From: Deltaproteobacteria bacterium
Lineage (GTDB): Bacteria > Desulfobacterota > Binatia > Binatales > Binataceae
Direction of reading: 5' to 3'
Assembly (NCBI GenBank): GCA_021799555.1
Contig: JAJZAG010000038.1
Location: forward strand, 1-17,086
Length of the DNA stretch: 17,086 nt
Below, one piece after another: positions 1-7,015 of the stretch (its first letter is position 1; each line of letters starts with the position of its first letter). The notes under the pieces were generated by a model. The model saw only the letters and a list, made by a program, of their open reading frames with translations. It did not search any database and was not told the origin of the DNA. A program made the translations under genes and the position numbers.

Positions 1-157
1 CGAACTTGAACTGCGCGGCCGCAGCGGCGTTGGGCGGCGCGGCCGCAACGGCGCAATCCGGCGCAAGGCATGCCGCCAGCAGCACGATAATTACGAGCGC
101 GGCGCGAGCGACGCGCGCTGTACTGCGGAATTCGCTGGACGAGCATCGTGGTGTCAT
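1..157 (-). CDS. Exported protein, probable lipoprotein, N-terminal part only
   Basis: Only the first 52 codons are in the window; the gene runs off the left edge. The reading frame starts at ATG 157-155, and a GGAGG Shine-Dalgarno sequence (complement of 165-169) sits 7 nt upstream, which fixes the start. The translation has a basic N-region (residues 1-18), a hydrophobic core around residues 19-28 (AALVIIVLLA) and then LAAC at 27-30. That matches a lipobox, predicting lipidation of Cys30. A second possible cleavage site is the AVAAA stretch at about 37-41, so a soluble periplasmic protein is also possible. The mature part visible is a low-complexity Ala/Pro linker ending in QFKF. Nothing of the functional domain is present, so no function can be given. 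It is divergent from the oxidoreductase gene at 295, with 137 nt between the two starts. Confidence 0.7.
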   Translation of the reverse strand, partial: MTPRCSSSEFRSTARVARAALVIIVLLAACLAPDCAVAAAPPNAAAAAQFKF

Positions 158-294
158 CGAGGAGCCTCCGGCTTGCGGCGCTTTTATAGCATCCGTATCA
201 CGCGGACGCATCGGCGGTTGACCCCTTCGGCCCAGCCGTGCGAAATCATAGCGCTGAACCGATTCTTCGCAATCATCCGGTGGGAGTTTTGACG

Positions 295-1212
295 ATGAGC
301 AAAAAAGCACAGTTCGCGCTGTTCTCTCCGCAGGCGGGGCTCAACTTCAAGGGACTGGTCGACCGCGCGCAGCACTGCGAGAAGCTCGGCTATCATTCGA
401 TCTGGCTGGTCGATCACATGTGGACGCGCGGGATGCCGGATCTCGATCACGTCGAGTGCCTGACCTCGATGGCGGGAATTGCGGCGCGGACCGACAAGAT
501 TCGCATCGGCACGCTCGTCATCTGCAACTCGTACCGCAACCCCGCGATGCTCGCGAAGTCGCTGACCACGATCGATCAGATCTCGAACGGGCGGCTCGAA
601 GTCGGAATCGGAGCCGGCTGGATGAACGAGGAATACAAGGCGTACGGATACGAGTTCCCGCCGATGGGCGCGCGGCTGCGCCAGTTTGAAGAAGGCGTTC
701 AGATCCTGAAACTCATGTTCACCGAGAAACGCGCGACGTTTAAGGGCCGCTATTTCACGATCGAAGACGCGATCAACAGCCCCAAGCCAGTGCAGAAACC
801 GCATCCGCCAATCACGATCGGCGGCAGCGGCGAGAAGGTGATGCTGAAACTCGTTGCAAAATATGCGGACCGCTGGAACTGCCCGGCGGGTTACAAGAGC
901 TTCGAGGCGAAATTCAACGTCCTGAAAAATCACTGCAAGGAAGTTGGCCGCGACCTCGCCCAGATCGACATCTCCGAGCAACTGCTCGTCGCGATCGGCG
1001 CGACCGACGCCGAGGTCGAGCAGAAATGGAAAATGGCGCAGGCGCTGCCGTTTGCTTCGACCGCGATCAAAGGAACCCCGAAGGCCGTCGTCGAGGCGCT
1101 CAAGCATCGCATCGCGATGGGGATCACAACCTTCACGATCATATTCGCCGACTTCAATCAGCCTCAATCAATCGAGTTATTCGCGCGCGAGGTGATGCCG
1201 GCGTTCGCGTAA
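295..1212 (+). CDS. Luciferase-like (LLM class) F420-dependent-type oxidoreductase
   Basis: A 305-residue TIM-barrel protein of the bacterial luciferase-like monooxygenase family, cytoplasmic, probably using reduced F420 or FMN. The substrate cannot be told from sequence. Visible landmarks are LGYHSIWLVDH (31-41), the RIGTLV strand (70-75), the RNPAMLAKSLTTIDQISNGR helix and loop (81-100) followed by GIGAGW (104-109), and TIGGSGEKVMLKLVAKYADRW (174-194, interior shortened here). These are hallmarks of the F420-type branch. The frame is open upstream to a GTG at 238, but ATG 295 is preferred: GGGAG at 282-286 lies 8 nt before it and the family's beta-1 strand (QFALF) begins at once. It is first in a four-gene plus-strand run, and its TAA is 1 nt before the next ATG, suggesting translational coupling. 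Confidence 0.88.
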   Translation: MSKKAQFALFSPQAGLNFKGLVDRAQHCEKLGYHSIWLVDHMWTRGMPDLDHVECLTSMAGIAARTDKIRIGTLVICNSYRNPAMLAKSLTTIDQISNGRLEVGIGAGWMNEEYKAYGYEFPPMGARLRQFEEGVQILKLMFTEKRATFKGRYFTIEDAINSPKPVQKPHPPITIGGSGEKVMLKLVAKYADRWNCPAGYKSFEAKFNVLKNHCKEVGRDLAQIDISEQLLVAIGATDAEVEQKWKMAQALPFASTAIKGTPKAVVEALKHRIAMGITTFTIIFADFNQPQSIELFAREVMPAFA

Positions 1213-1213
1213 C

Positions 1214-1987
1214 ATGCGGCTACTGTTTGTCACAACCATGCGCGCGACCACCGCCGCTCTGGCGGTAGTCCTGACGCTCGCGCTCTCGGCGTGCGCAGCA
1301 CCGGCATACTACTCGACGGTGCTGAACGCTCCGGACGGCCTGGGTCCCGGCGATCCGGTTACGCACGGCAACACCGTGATCGGCACCGTAACGAGCATCG
1401 CGCCGCTTGCGAGCGGCGACTCGCAGGCGCAGATCACGATCAATCCGGGTTACGCCAAGACCGTTCGCGTTGATTCGATCATGATCCTGTCGGGCACGGG
1501 CACCGGCCCATCGCTCGAGCTCGAGAACCGCGATCCTTCGAGTCTTTACGCGCCCGAAAGTGCGGTGCTCTACGGCGCGTCGAACGCAAGCCAGGCGCAA
1601 CTTTTCGCGACGAGCCTCGGGCCGCCGACGATCGTAAAGAGCTACGCGAAATTCTTCGGCAACATGACGCCGCCGTCGCCCGCCTCCGGCGCCGCGCCAA
1701 ATCCACTCGCGCAGCAACTCGCGCAGCTCACGCGGCAGACGCTGGCCGCCGCGGCGGCGATGGCGGGCAACACGCCGCAGAGCGCCGCGCAGATGGACGA
1801 GTTTCGCCGCGACGCCGCGGCCGTCGAGCGCCAGCTTCGCGCGCACGGCAAAATTACCGACGCCGATCAGCTTCAGGCTTCCGTCGCTCAGATGAACGCC
1901 GCCGCGAACGCGTCAGCCGGCGCGGCACCAAGCGCCGCGCCCTCGAACACCTTGACCGTTCCGCCCGTTAATTCAACGACGCCGTGA
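1214..1987 (+). CDS. MCE/MlaD-domain lipoprotein
   Basis: A 257-residue predicted lipoprotein with one MCE (MlaD-type) domain, the fold of substrate-binding subunits of lipid-trafficking ABC systems. Residues 9-24 form the signal hydrophobic stretch and LSAC (24-27) is a canonical lipobox, so Cys27 should be lipidated. Residues 41-62 carry the MCE signature GLGPGDPVTHGNTVIGTVT with its conserved Gly and Val pattern. The tail from about 155 is rich in Ala, Gln and Pro and looks helical or disordered. The start could be ATG 1214 or ATG 1238 (which gives a tighter signal peptide); neither has a clear Shine-Dalgarno, so coupling to the upstream TAA (1210-1212) is likely. MCE proteins normally sit beside an MlaE permease and MlaF ATPase; neither is here. 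Lipid binding is inferred from the family only. Confidence 0.75.
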   Translation: MRLLFVTTMRATTAALAVVLTLALSACAAPAYYSTVLNAPDGLGPGDPVTHGNTVIGTVTSIAPLASGDSQAQITINPGYAKTVRVDSIMILSGTGTGPSLELENRDPSSLYAPESAVLYGASNASQAQLFATSLGPPTIVKSYAKFFGNMTPPSPASGAAPNPLAQQLAQLTRQTLAAAAAMAGNTPQSAAQMDEFRRDAAAVERQLRAHGKITDADQLQASVAQMNAAANASAGAAPSAAPSNTLTVPPVNSTTP

Positions 1988-2014
1988 TCGGGCCGGCCTC
2001 GGAAATTATCACAG

Positions 2015-3022
2015 ATGGACCATTCACGACTGACTGACTATCTGAAGCGCGCGATGCCGCAAGCCGAAGGCCTGCGGGTCGTCGGACTCAAGCGCATCTC
2101 CGGCGGCTCTTCGCGTGAGACCTACGCGTTCGATCTCGAATGGCGTGACGAGGCCGGAGCGCTTCGCTCGCGGCCGCTCATCGGACGCCGCGACCCGACC
2201 GGGGGCCTGCTCAAGACCGACCGCGAACGCGAGTTCCGCGTGCTCCAGGCGATGCATCGCGCGGGACTGATGGTGCCCGAGCCGTTGCATCTCGAACTCG
2301 ATCCCGCAGTGATGGATCGTCCTTTCTTCATCATGCATCGCGCACCGGGGCGCACCTCGGGCGGCGCATTTCCCGAGAGCGAACCGGCATCGCTGCGTGA
2401 GAAGATCGCGCTTCAGTTCGTTGACCAACTTGCCAAGCTCCAATCGCTTGATTATCGCGAACTTGGCTTGGAATTTCTCGGCGAGCCAAAAAGCCCCGGC
2501 GACATCGCGCGTGCGCAGGCCGCACATTGGCGCGAAATCTACGACCGCGACCGGATGGGCGAGCATTACCCGATTCTCGACGCCGCGTTTGCGTGGCTCG
2601 CCGCCAATCCAGTCGTCTCCGACCGCGTCGTGGTCGTTCACGGTGACTACCGCTCGGGGAATTATCTTTACGACGAAACCGGAATGCTCGCGCTGCTCGA
2701 TTGGGAGATGACGCACCTCGGCGATCCGATGGAAGACCTCGGATGGGCGACAATGATGTTCTGGGGACGCGGCGAATTGGCGGCGGGGTTGCTGGAGCGC
2801 GAGGCGTTTTACCGCCTCTACGAGGAAAGGACCCGGCGTGCGATCGATCGCGAACGATTGTTCTTTTACCAGGTGCTCGGCAACGCAAAGATGGCGACGA
2901 TCTGCCTGACCGGCATCTGCGATTTTGCCGAAGGCCGCACCGCCGATGCGCAAATGCCGTTTCTCGAGCAGCTACTTGCGCCGTTGTTCGACGACCTGGC
3001 GCTTCAACTCAAACTCGTCTAG
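2015..3022 (+). CDS. Phosphotransferase family protein (APH/ACAD10-type kinase fold)
   Basis: A 335-residue protein of the aminoglycoside-phosphotransferase-like kinase superfamily, in the branch resembling the N-terminal part of ACAD10/11. In that branch phosphorylation of hydroxyacyl-CoA intermediates is the known or proposed role. The glycine-rich nucleotide loop is SGGSSRET (29-36). The catalytic loop is HGDYRSGN (209-216), with the putative catalytic Asp211 and metal ligand Asn216. LLDWEMTHLGDP (227-238) is the metal-binding DxE-like segment. Length is typical. ATG 2015 is chosen because the kinase N-lobe starts just after; only a weak GGAA precedes it. It is followed after 12 nt by a small helical protein, an arrangement often seen for this phosphotransferase branch. 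Antibiotic resistance is unlikely given the family branch, though the substrate is not shown by sequence. Confidence 0.87.
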   Translation: MDHSRLTDYLKRAMPQAEGLRVVGLKRISGGSSRETYAFDLEWRDEAGALRSRPLIGRRDPTGGLLKTDREREFRVLQAMHRAGLMVPEPLHLELDPAVMDRPFFIMHRAPGRTSGGAFPESEPASLREKIALQFVDQLAKLQSLDYRELGLEFLGEPKSPGDIARAQAAHWREIYDRDRMGEHYPILDAAFAWLAANPVVSDRVVVVHGDYRSGNYLYDETGMLALLDWEMTHLGDPMEDLGWATMMFWGRGELAAGLLEREAFYRLYEERTRRAIDRERLFFYQVLGNAKMATICLTGICDFAEGRTADAQMPFLEQLLAPLFDDLALQLKLV

Positions 3023-3034
3023 CGGAGAATCGCG

Positions 3035-3490
3035 ATGCTGCGGCCGACCGTCAATGAATTACTCACCCGCTTGCAGGGAACGGTGGCGGGAATCCTGATT
3101 CCCGAGCTCACTTCACCATACGCGCAGGGGCAGGCGATGTACGTTGCCGCGATGCTCGCGCGGGCGGCGGCCATCCACGAGCGCGAAGCTCGCTACAACG
3201 CCGACGAGTTGAAGGATTTGCGGGCAACGATGGCGGCACTCGCGCGGCTTGCGCCGAAGCATCTCGGACGCCGGCTGGGCGATTTGAAAAAGGCGGCGGC
3301 GGCCGGGCTCAGGTGCGCCCGGCGAACTCCTCCCGACCATCGTGCGATGGAAGCCGTCGTCGCCGCGTTCGCCGCCGCGCTCGTGCTCGGGCGTCTCGAC
3401 GACACGGTGGCGCGCGTAGTCCGCGCGCACCTCAAGCGTCATCTCGATCGCACGCGGGATTTTCTCGGCAATATAACGCTCGGCGGATAA
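3035..3490 (+). CDS. Small helical hypothetical protein linked to phosphotransferase
   Basis: A 151-residue, mostly alpha-helical, soluble protein, rich in Ala, Arg and Leu, with no signal peptide or membrane segment. ATG 3035 has GGAG (3024-3027) 7 nt upstream, overlapping the end of the phosphotransferase gene, so the two are surely co-transcribed and probably coupled. The N-terminal RPTVNELLTRLQGTVAG (3-19) resembles the start of small proteins (DUF6285-like) found beside ACAD10-type phosphotransferases. That resemblance is from memory and weak, so I assign no domain. The context suggests an accessory subunit or regulator of the kinase. It ends 14 nt from the convergent DUF1329 gene and no terminator fits in that gap. 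Confidence 0.72.
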   Translation: MLRPTVNELLTRLQGTVAGILIPELTSPYAQGQAMYVAAMLARAAAIHEREARYNADELKDLRATMAALARLAPKHLGRRLGDLKKAAAAGLRCARRTPPDHRAMEAVVAAFAAALVLGRLDDTVARVVRAHLKRHLDRTRDFLGNITLGG

Positions 3491-3504
3491 ACGCGCAGCC
3501 GGTG

Positions 3505-4824
3505 TTAGAAGAAGTATTGCCTATACGTCGTGAAGCGCTGCGGAACAATCCAATGCCGCGATATCACACCCTGGTTGATGAACCATGTGTCGCGATCCGG
3601 CCGCTGGGGATTAGGCGTGTACAGAATCGTCGAGTAGCCGCTCTGCACGTCCTCATCCACCATCGCGGTCTGGAACAGGCGCGGAAATGGAAATATCGAT
3701 ATCCTCGAATCGGGAAATTCGCGGTCACGCACCGTGTTGAAAATCGCGAGCGTCTTCCAGAGTTGCCCGTTGTGGTCGTACTGATCCGACGCGGTGATAA
3801 ACCATCCCTCCGCATCGATGTATAAAATCCGCCTGATAATCGGCGGCCGGTCGCCAAGATAACCGGCGCGTTTCGCGTCAGCCTCGATCACATAAACCCG
3901 GCGCATCTCCCAGTTTTCCGGACAAATCGTGCGGTCGCCGTCGGCCGCGCAGGCCTTGGCGGGCAACGACTTTGCGTGAACACTCGCGAGCATGTTACGG
4001 ATCCCGAGGAATTTGAAATTCCAGTCCGTCAGCTTGCCTGAAAAACCGAATAGCGAATCCGCGTCAAGGTTGCCGAGGAACGAGTTCTCGAGCATCCAAC
4101 TGGTCGACGTCATCCCGATTCCCAGCGACCCCGCGCTTGAAGCCGCGGTCCACGGCGAGTCGCCGTTCCAGACCAGATCGACACGCTTCGGACTATCGTA
4201 GCGATACCAGATTAACGAGGTCCACGGCGCCTGCCAGAAAGGCGGTTCGATCGGAATCATGACGGGACCAAGCGCGATCCGCTCCGAAATTCCGCTCTGA
4301 TTGTCGGGATCGCGCGGCACCGGACTAACTTCGGTTCGGCCGACATTGTGATAGACCGCAAGATGACCGACCGGATAACTCTCGAACGGATTACCCGGAT
4401 GCCCCGGCGCGTAGTCCACGATAAGGTCATTGCGCGAATCCAGATCATCGGTGTAAGCGGGGCCGAATTCATAATTCCACATGATTTTGAGCGCGATTTG
4501 CGGATCGTTCGCGTCCAGATTCGGAAATGGAAGACCGGCATTGTAACCCTTCGGAGTGCCGTGCGCGCCGAGTTTTACCTGCGAGGAATATTGCTCTGTG
4601 GCCTGTTTGTAAGGCGGCGGCCACGGATAACTGACGGTCTTCACGATGTCCATCTGCATTCCCTGGCGCACCAGCACATAATTGCCAGGACTCACCAGGC
4701 CCGCGACCTTCGCGGCGTTCGCGGGCGTGATGACGTCGCCGGGTTCGACCTGTCCGAACGCGGACGGCGCGATGCACGCGGCTAGCAATACCATTAGGGA
4801 TACAATCGGAAGCGAGCGGTTCAT
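3505..4824 (-). CDS. DUF1329 periplasmic protein, copy A
   Basis: A 439-residue member of the DUF1329 family, whose fold is considered LolA-like and whose role is unknown. The start ATG 4822-4824 is fixed by GGAGG (complement of 4831-4835) 6 nt upstream; the frame stays open to 5013 but that extension is not signal-like. Residues 1-24 form a signal peptide: cleavage after AFG, or lipidation at Cys17 in LAAC, are both possible. Family landmarks are PGDVI (28-32), AGLVSPGNY (41-49), WPPPY (68-72), GLPFP (97-101), GHLAVY (153-158), an intervening DGDRTICPENWEMR stretch (295-308), LYIDAEGWFITASDQYD (334-350) and FQTAMVDEDVQSGYST (384-399). Cys292 and Cys301 could form a disulfide. It lies downstream of a close paralogue. 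DUF1302, a frequent partner of this family, is absent here. Confidence 0.87.
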   Translation of the reverse strand: MNRSLPIVSLMVLLAACIAPSAFGQVEPGDVITPANAAKVAGLVSPGNYVLVRQGMQMDIVKTVSYPWPPPYKQATEQYSSQVKLGAHGTPKGYNAGLPFPNLDANDPQIALKIMWNYEFGPAYTDDLDSRNDLIVDYAPGHPGNPFESYPVGHLAVYHNVGRTEVSPVPRDPDNQSGISERIALGPVMIPIEPPFWQAPWTSLIWYRYDSPKRVDLVWNGDSPWTAASSAGSLGIGMTSTSWMLENSFLGNLDADSLFGFSGKLTDWNFKFLGIRNMLASVHAKSLPAKACAADGDRTICPENWEMRRVYVIEADAKRAGYLGDRPPIIRRILYIDAEGWFITASDQYDHNGQLWKTLAIFNTVRDREFPDSRISIFPFPRLFQTAMVDEDVQSGYSTILYTPNPQRPDRDTWFINQGVISRHWIVPQRFTTYRQYFF

Positions 4825-4920
4825 GAGAAACCTCCGCGCGTAAGTTTGACGGCGTAGCGATGCGCCGAATCGAGGAGACTTCAAATTCTCCCCGGCAGGA
4901 CCGCAGGCGCACAGTAACTT

Positions 4921-4946
4921 TTTGTTATCACGCTTTGTTATCACGC
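4921..4946. repeat. Perfect 13-bp tandem repeat between DUF1329 genes
   Basis: The word TTTGTTATCACGC occurs at 4921-4933 and again, immediately adjoining, at 4934-4946. It lies in the 185-nt gap between the two DUF1329 genes, about 97 nt upstream of the start of copy A. Read on the minus strand the unit is GCGTGATAACAAA. It is AT-richer than its surroundings. Two head-to-tail copies upstream of a gene fit a regulator binding site, but chance or slippage is also possible. Confidence 0.6.
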
Positions 4947-5009
4947 TCCGACACGTGAGTATCCAGCCCGCGGACATAATCGCGAGCTTCAACCGGCACG
5001 TATTCCCGC

Positions 5010-6314
5010 TCAATAGAAATACTGCCTGAAAGTCGTAAACCGGTTGGGCACGATCCAGCGGCGCGAGATCACTCCCTGGTTGATAAACCAGGTGTCGTGC
5101 CGCGGCCGGTCGGGACTCGGAGTAAACAAGATCGTCGAATATCCGCTCTGCACGTCTTCATCGACCATCGCGGTCTGAAACAGGCGCGGAAAGTTATATA
5201 CGGCGGCCTTCGAGTCCGGGTATTCGCGGTCGCGCACCGTGTTGAACACCGCCAGCGTTTTCCACAACTTCCCCGCGTGGTCGTACTGATCCGAGGCGGT
5301 AATAAACCATCCTTGCGAATCGATATACAGAATCCGCTTTGCGATTGGAGGAACGTCGGCGAGCAGGCCGGGCCTGCGCGCGTCCGCCTCGATCACGTAA
5401 ACGTGGCGCAATTCCCAATCTTCTGGACAGATCGTGCGGTTGCCGTCGGCAGCGCATGACTTGGCGGGAAGATTCTTCGCATGAACGACCGCGAGTATCT
5501 CCTTTTCGCCCAGAAATTTGAAATCATAGTCGCCGAACCGGCCCGAAAAGCCGAACAGAGAATCCATTTCGAGATTTCCGAAAAACGAGGTGCCGACCAG
5601 GTAACTCGTCGGACCCGGTCCCGGAAACTCATCCCACCATCCCCAGGTTGCTGTGCCCGACCATACAAGATCGCCGCGACTTGGGCTCGAATAGCGGTAG
5701 CGCACCATGTAATCCCATGGAACTTGCCAGAACGGCGGTTCGATCGGCACCATGATCGGACCGAGCGCGACTCGCTGCATGATGCCGCTATCGCCGTCGT
5801 AGTCCGTAGGAGCCGGTGCGACTTCCTCGCGGCCGACGTTGCGGTAAACGGCCAGGTGCCCCACCGGATAGACTGACCACGGCTGTGAATGACCCGGCGC
5901 GTAGCTGGCTATTTCGTCATCCTGCGAATCGAGATCGTCGGTGTACGAGGGGCCGAACTGGTAATCCCACATGATCTTCTGAGCGATCTGAGGATCATTA
6001 GTGTCCAGCATCGGAAACGGTAATCCGGCCAGGTAGTTCTCGAGCTGTCCATTCGGTCCGAGCCGGACCTGCGGTGAGTATTGCTCGGTCGAGCTCTTGA
6101 ATGGCGGCGGCCAATCATAGTCCTTGGTCGCGACGATTTTCATAATCATGCCTTGGCGCGCAAGCACGTAGTTACCAGGACTGACCAATCCGGCGACCTT
6201 GCTCGCGTTTTCCTTGGTGATTACGTCGCCCGGTTTCACCGCGGCGGCATCCGCGCCGGTTATGCAATACAAGATCGTGATCGTGGCGATTGCGATGGAG
6301 AGCGCGCGGTTCAT
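5010..6314 (-). CDS. DUF1329 periplasmic protein, copy B
   Basis: A 434-residue DUF1329 paralogue, about two-thirds identical by eye to copy A over the mature length. ATG 6312-6314 is preceded by GGAGG (complement of 6321-6325) 6 nt upstream. The signal peptide is residues 1-23, with cleavage predicted after ADA; unlike copy A it has no clean lipobox. The conserved PGDVI, SPGNY, WPPPF, GLPFP, GHLAVY, CPEDWELR and FQTAMVDEDVQSGYST segments are all present and the paired cysteines are kept. The most divergent stretch between the paralogues is near residues 220-245, where copy B has WGWWDEFPGPGP. It is the upstream gene of the pair and would be transcribed first. The product should be periplasmic; function is unknown for the family, with hydrophobic-ligand or lipoprotein binding a guess from the LolA-like fold. 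Confidence 0.87.
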   Translation of the reverse strand: MNRALSIAIATITILYCITGADAAAVKPGDVITKENASKVAGLVSPGNYVLARQGMIMKIVATKDYDWPPPFKSSTEQYSPQVRLGPNGQLENYLAGLPFPMLDTNDPQIAQKIMWDYQFGPSYTDDLDSQDDEIASYAPGHSQPWSVYPVGHLAVYRNVGREEVAPAPTDYDGDSGIMQRVALGPIMVPIEPPFWQVPWDYMVRYRYSSPSRGDLVWSGTATWGWWDEFPGPGPTSYLVGTSFFGNLEMDSLFGFSGRFGDYDFKFLGEKEILAVVHAKNLPAKSCAADGNRTICPEDWELRHVYVIEADARRPGLLADVPPIAKRILYIDSQGWFITASDQYDHAGKLWKTLAVFNTVRDREYPDSKAAVYNFPRLFQTAMVDEDVQSGYSTILFTPSPDRPRHDTWFINQGVISRRWIVPNRFTTFRQYFY

Positions 6315-6633
6315 GGAACACCTCCGGCGCTGGACGGATGCCTGAAGTCGCGAAAGACAGACGCAGCCGCCCGGTTTCGAGCGTAATGCGAGTCGAAGCA
6401 CAATTCCTATCTTCTGGCCTAGCACCGGGTGCATAGTCGGTCAACGAGCCGGATCAGCCGGCGCGATGTCAGGGAATAATCGCCGGTTGTAGCCATTTAG
6501 TTATTTTTTACGCCTAATCGTTTGTAGCGCTTGCTTTGGACTCCTCGACGCGCGAAAAACGTCCTATCGATCAAGCGCTGCGCCCTCCATCGTGATCGGA
6601 GGCGCCGCCGGAATTTCGCGGAGGTATCGCGCA
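6315..6633. other. Divergent intergenic region with AT-rich island
   Basis: These 319 nt separate the start of DUF1329 copy B (minus) from the start of a small Cys-rich protein (plus). Both genes must be driven from here. An AT-rich tract at about 6495-6531, standing out from the GC-rich surroundings, is the most likely promoter area. I could not find a convincing -35/-10 pair on either strand, and I see no additional gene in it. Confidence 0.5.
6620..6624 (+). promoter_or_regulatory. Ribosome binding site deciding the 6634 start
   Basis: GGAGG lies 9 nt before ATG 6634. It favours ATG 6634 over the in-frame upstream ATG at 6592, which has no comparable site, and is the main argument that this short gene is real. 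Confidence 0.6.
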
Positions 6634-6879
6634 ATGAAGATCGTGACCATCGCAGCACCCGGCGAACCTGCCGGTCCATGCCGCGGTTCCTGCGGCCATC
6701 CCGCATGCCTGTCGCTTCGCCAGCTCGCGTTGGCGCGATGCCCTCATTGCCGGATGCTGCTCGGCTTCGGAGCGAAAGTGACCGGGTGGCCGCCGATGCA
6801 TCTGCGATGCGCGCGGAGCAGCGACTCGATGCAGGCCGACGGGCAGCGCACGATCGCACGGCCGAATCGTCCAATCTGA
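6634..6879 (+). CDS. Small Cys/His-rich putative zinc-binding protein
   Basis: An 81-residue protein whose Cys and His spacing looks like a metal site. Cys16, Cys20, His22 and Cys25 form a first cluster (CRGSCGHPAC). Cys36, His38 and Cys39 (CPHC) form a second, followed by GFG (44-46) and then His56 and Cys59. This resembles small zinc-ribbon-like proteins in which a GHxxC knuckle is followed by CPxC and a terminal HxxC. I do not recognise a named family. A good Shine-Dalgarno precedes ATG 6634 and the stop is TGA at 6877-6879. The last 20 residues are polar and look disordered. It stands alone between the divergent DUF1329 gene and the amidohydrolase. Its size and an overlapping antisense frame leave some doubt, but the Cys pattern is hard to get by chance. 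Confidence 0.58.
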   Translation: MKIVTIAAPGEPAGPCRGSCGHPACLSLRQLALARCPHCRMLLGFGAKVTGWPPMHLRCARSSDSMQADGQRTIARPNRPI

Positions 6880-6902
6880 ATCGCGGGCGCTGGTTCTCAC
6901 CG

Positions 6903-6928
6903 GCGCGCACTCAATGGAATGTGCGCGC
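6903..6928. promoter_or_regulatory. Perfect 8-bp inverted repeat upstream of amidohydrolase
   Basis: GCGCGCAC (6903-6910) and GTGCGCGC (6921-6928) are perfect inverted arms around a 10-nt spacer. The element lies 24 nt after the stop of the small Cys-rich gene and 7 nt before a consensus TTGACA. There is no T-run, so an operator or a factor-assisted terminator are both possible. Confidence 0.45.
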
Positions 6929-6934
6929 ACCGGC

Positions 6935-6964
6935 TTGACATCACGCGCAAACGCGCGCTAGCAG
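6935..6964 (+). promoter_or_regulatory. Candidate sigma-70 promoter for the amidohydrolase
   Basis: A perfect -35 hexamer TTGACA (6935-6940) is followed after 18 nt by TAGCAG (6959-6964), a weak -10 with three of six consensus bases. A transcript starting near 6971 would have a leader of about 45 nt to ATG 7016. The inverted repeat just upstream suits a regulated promoter. The weak -10 keeps confidence low. Confidence 0.35.
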
Positions 6965-7015
6965 ATCGATCATTCCCCGAACGCCGCGCGGCGTGGACTC
7001 AGGAGTGTGCGTGAG

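Noticed and set aside
184..1167. A long minus-strand open frame opposite the luciferase-like oxidoreductase
   Set aside because: It is Arg-rich with no domain, and the plus strand carries a clear family member with a good ribosome site.
2024..2953. A 309-codon minus-strand frame opposite the phosphotransferase
   Set aside because: Shadow of a gene with intact HGDYRSGN and LDWE motifs; no domain of its own.
4825..5013. N-terminal extension of DUF1329 copy A up to 5013
   Set aside because: It would bury the signal peptide 63 residues in and ignores the GGAGG before ATG 4824. The tandem repeat region would then be coding, which looks unlikely.
6497..6910. A minus-strand Arg/Ser-rich frame across the region before the amidohydrolase
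   Set aside because: Composition is typical of a noncoding frame, and the opposite strand has the Cys-patterned small gene with a ribosome site.
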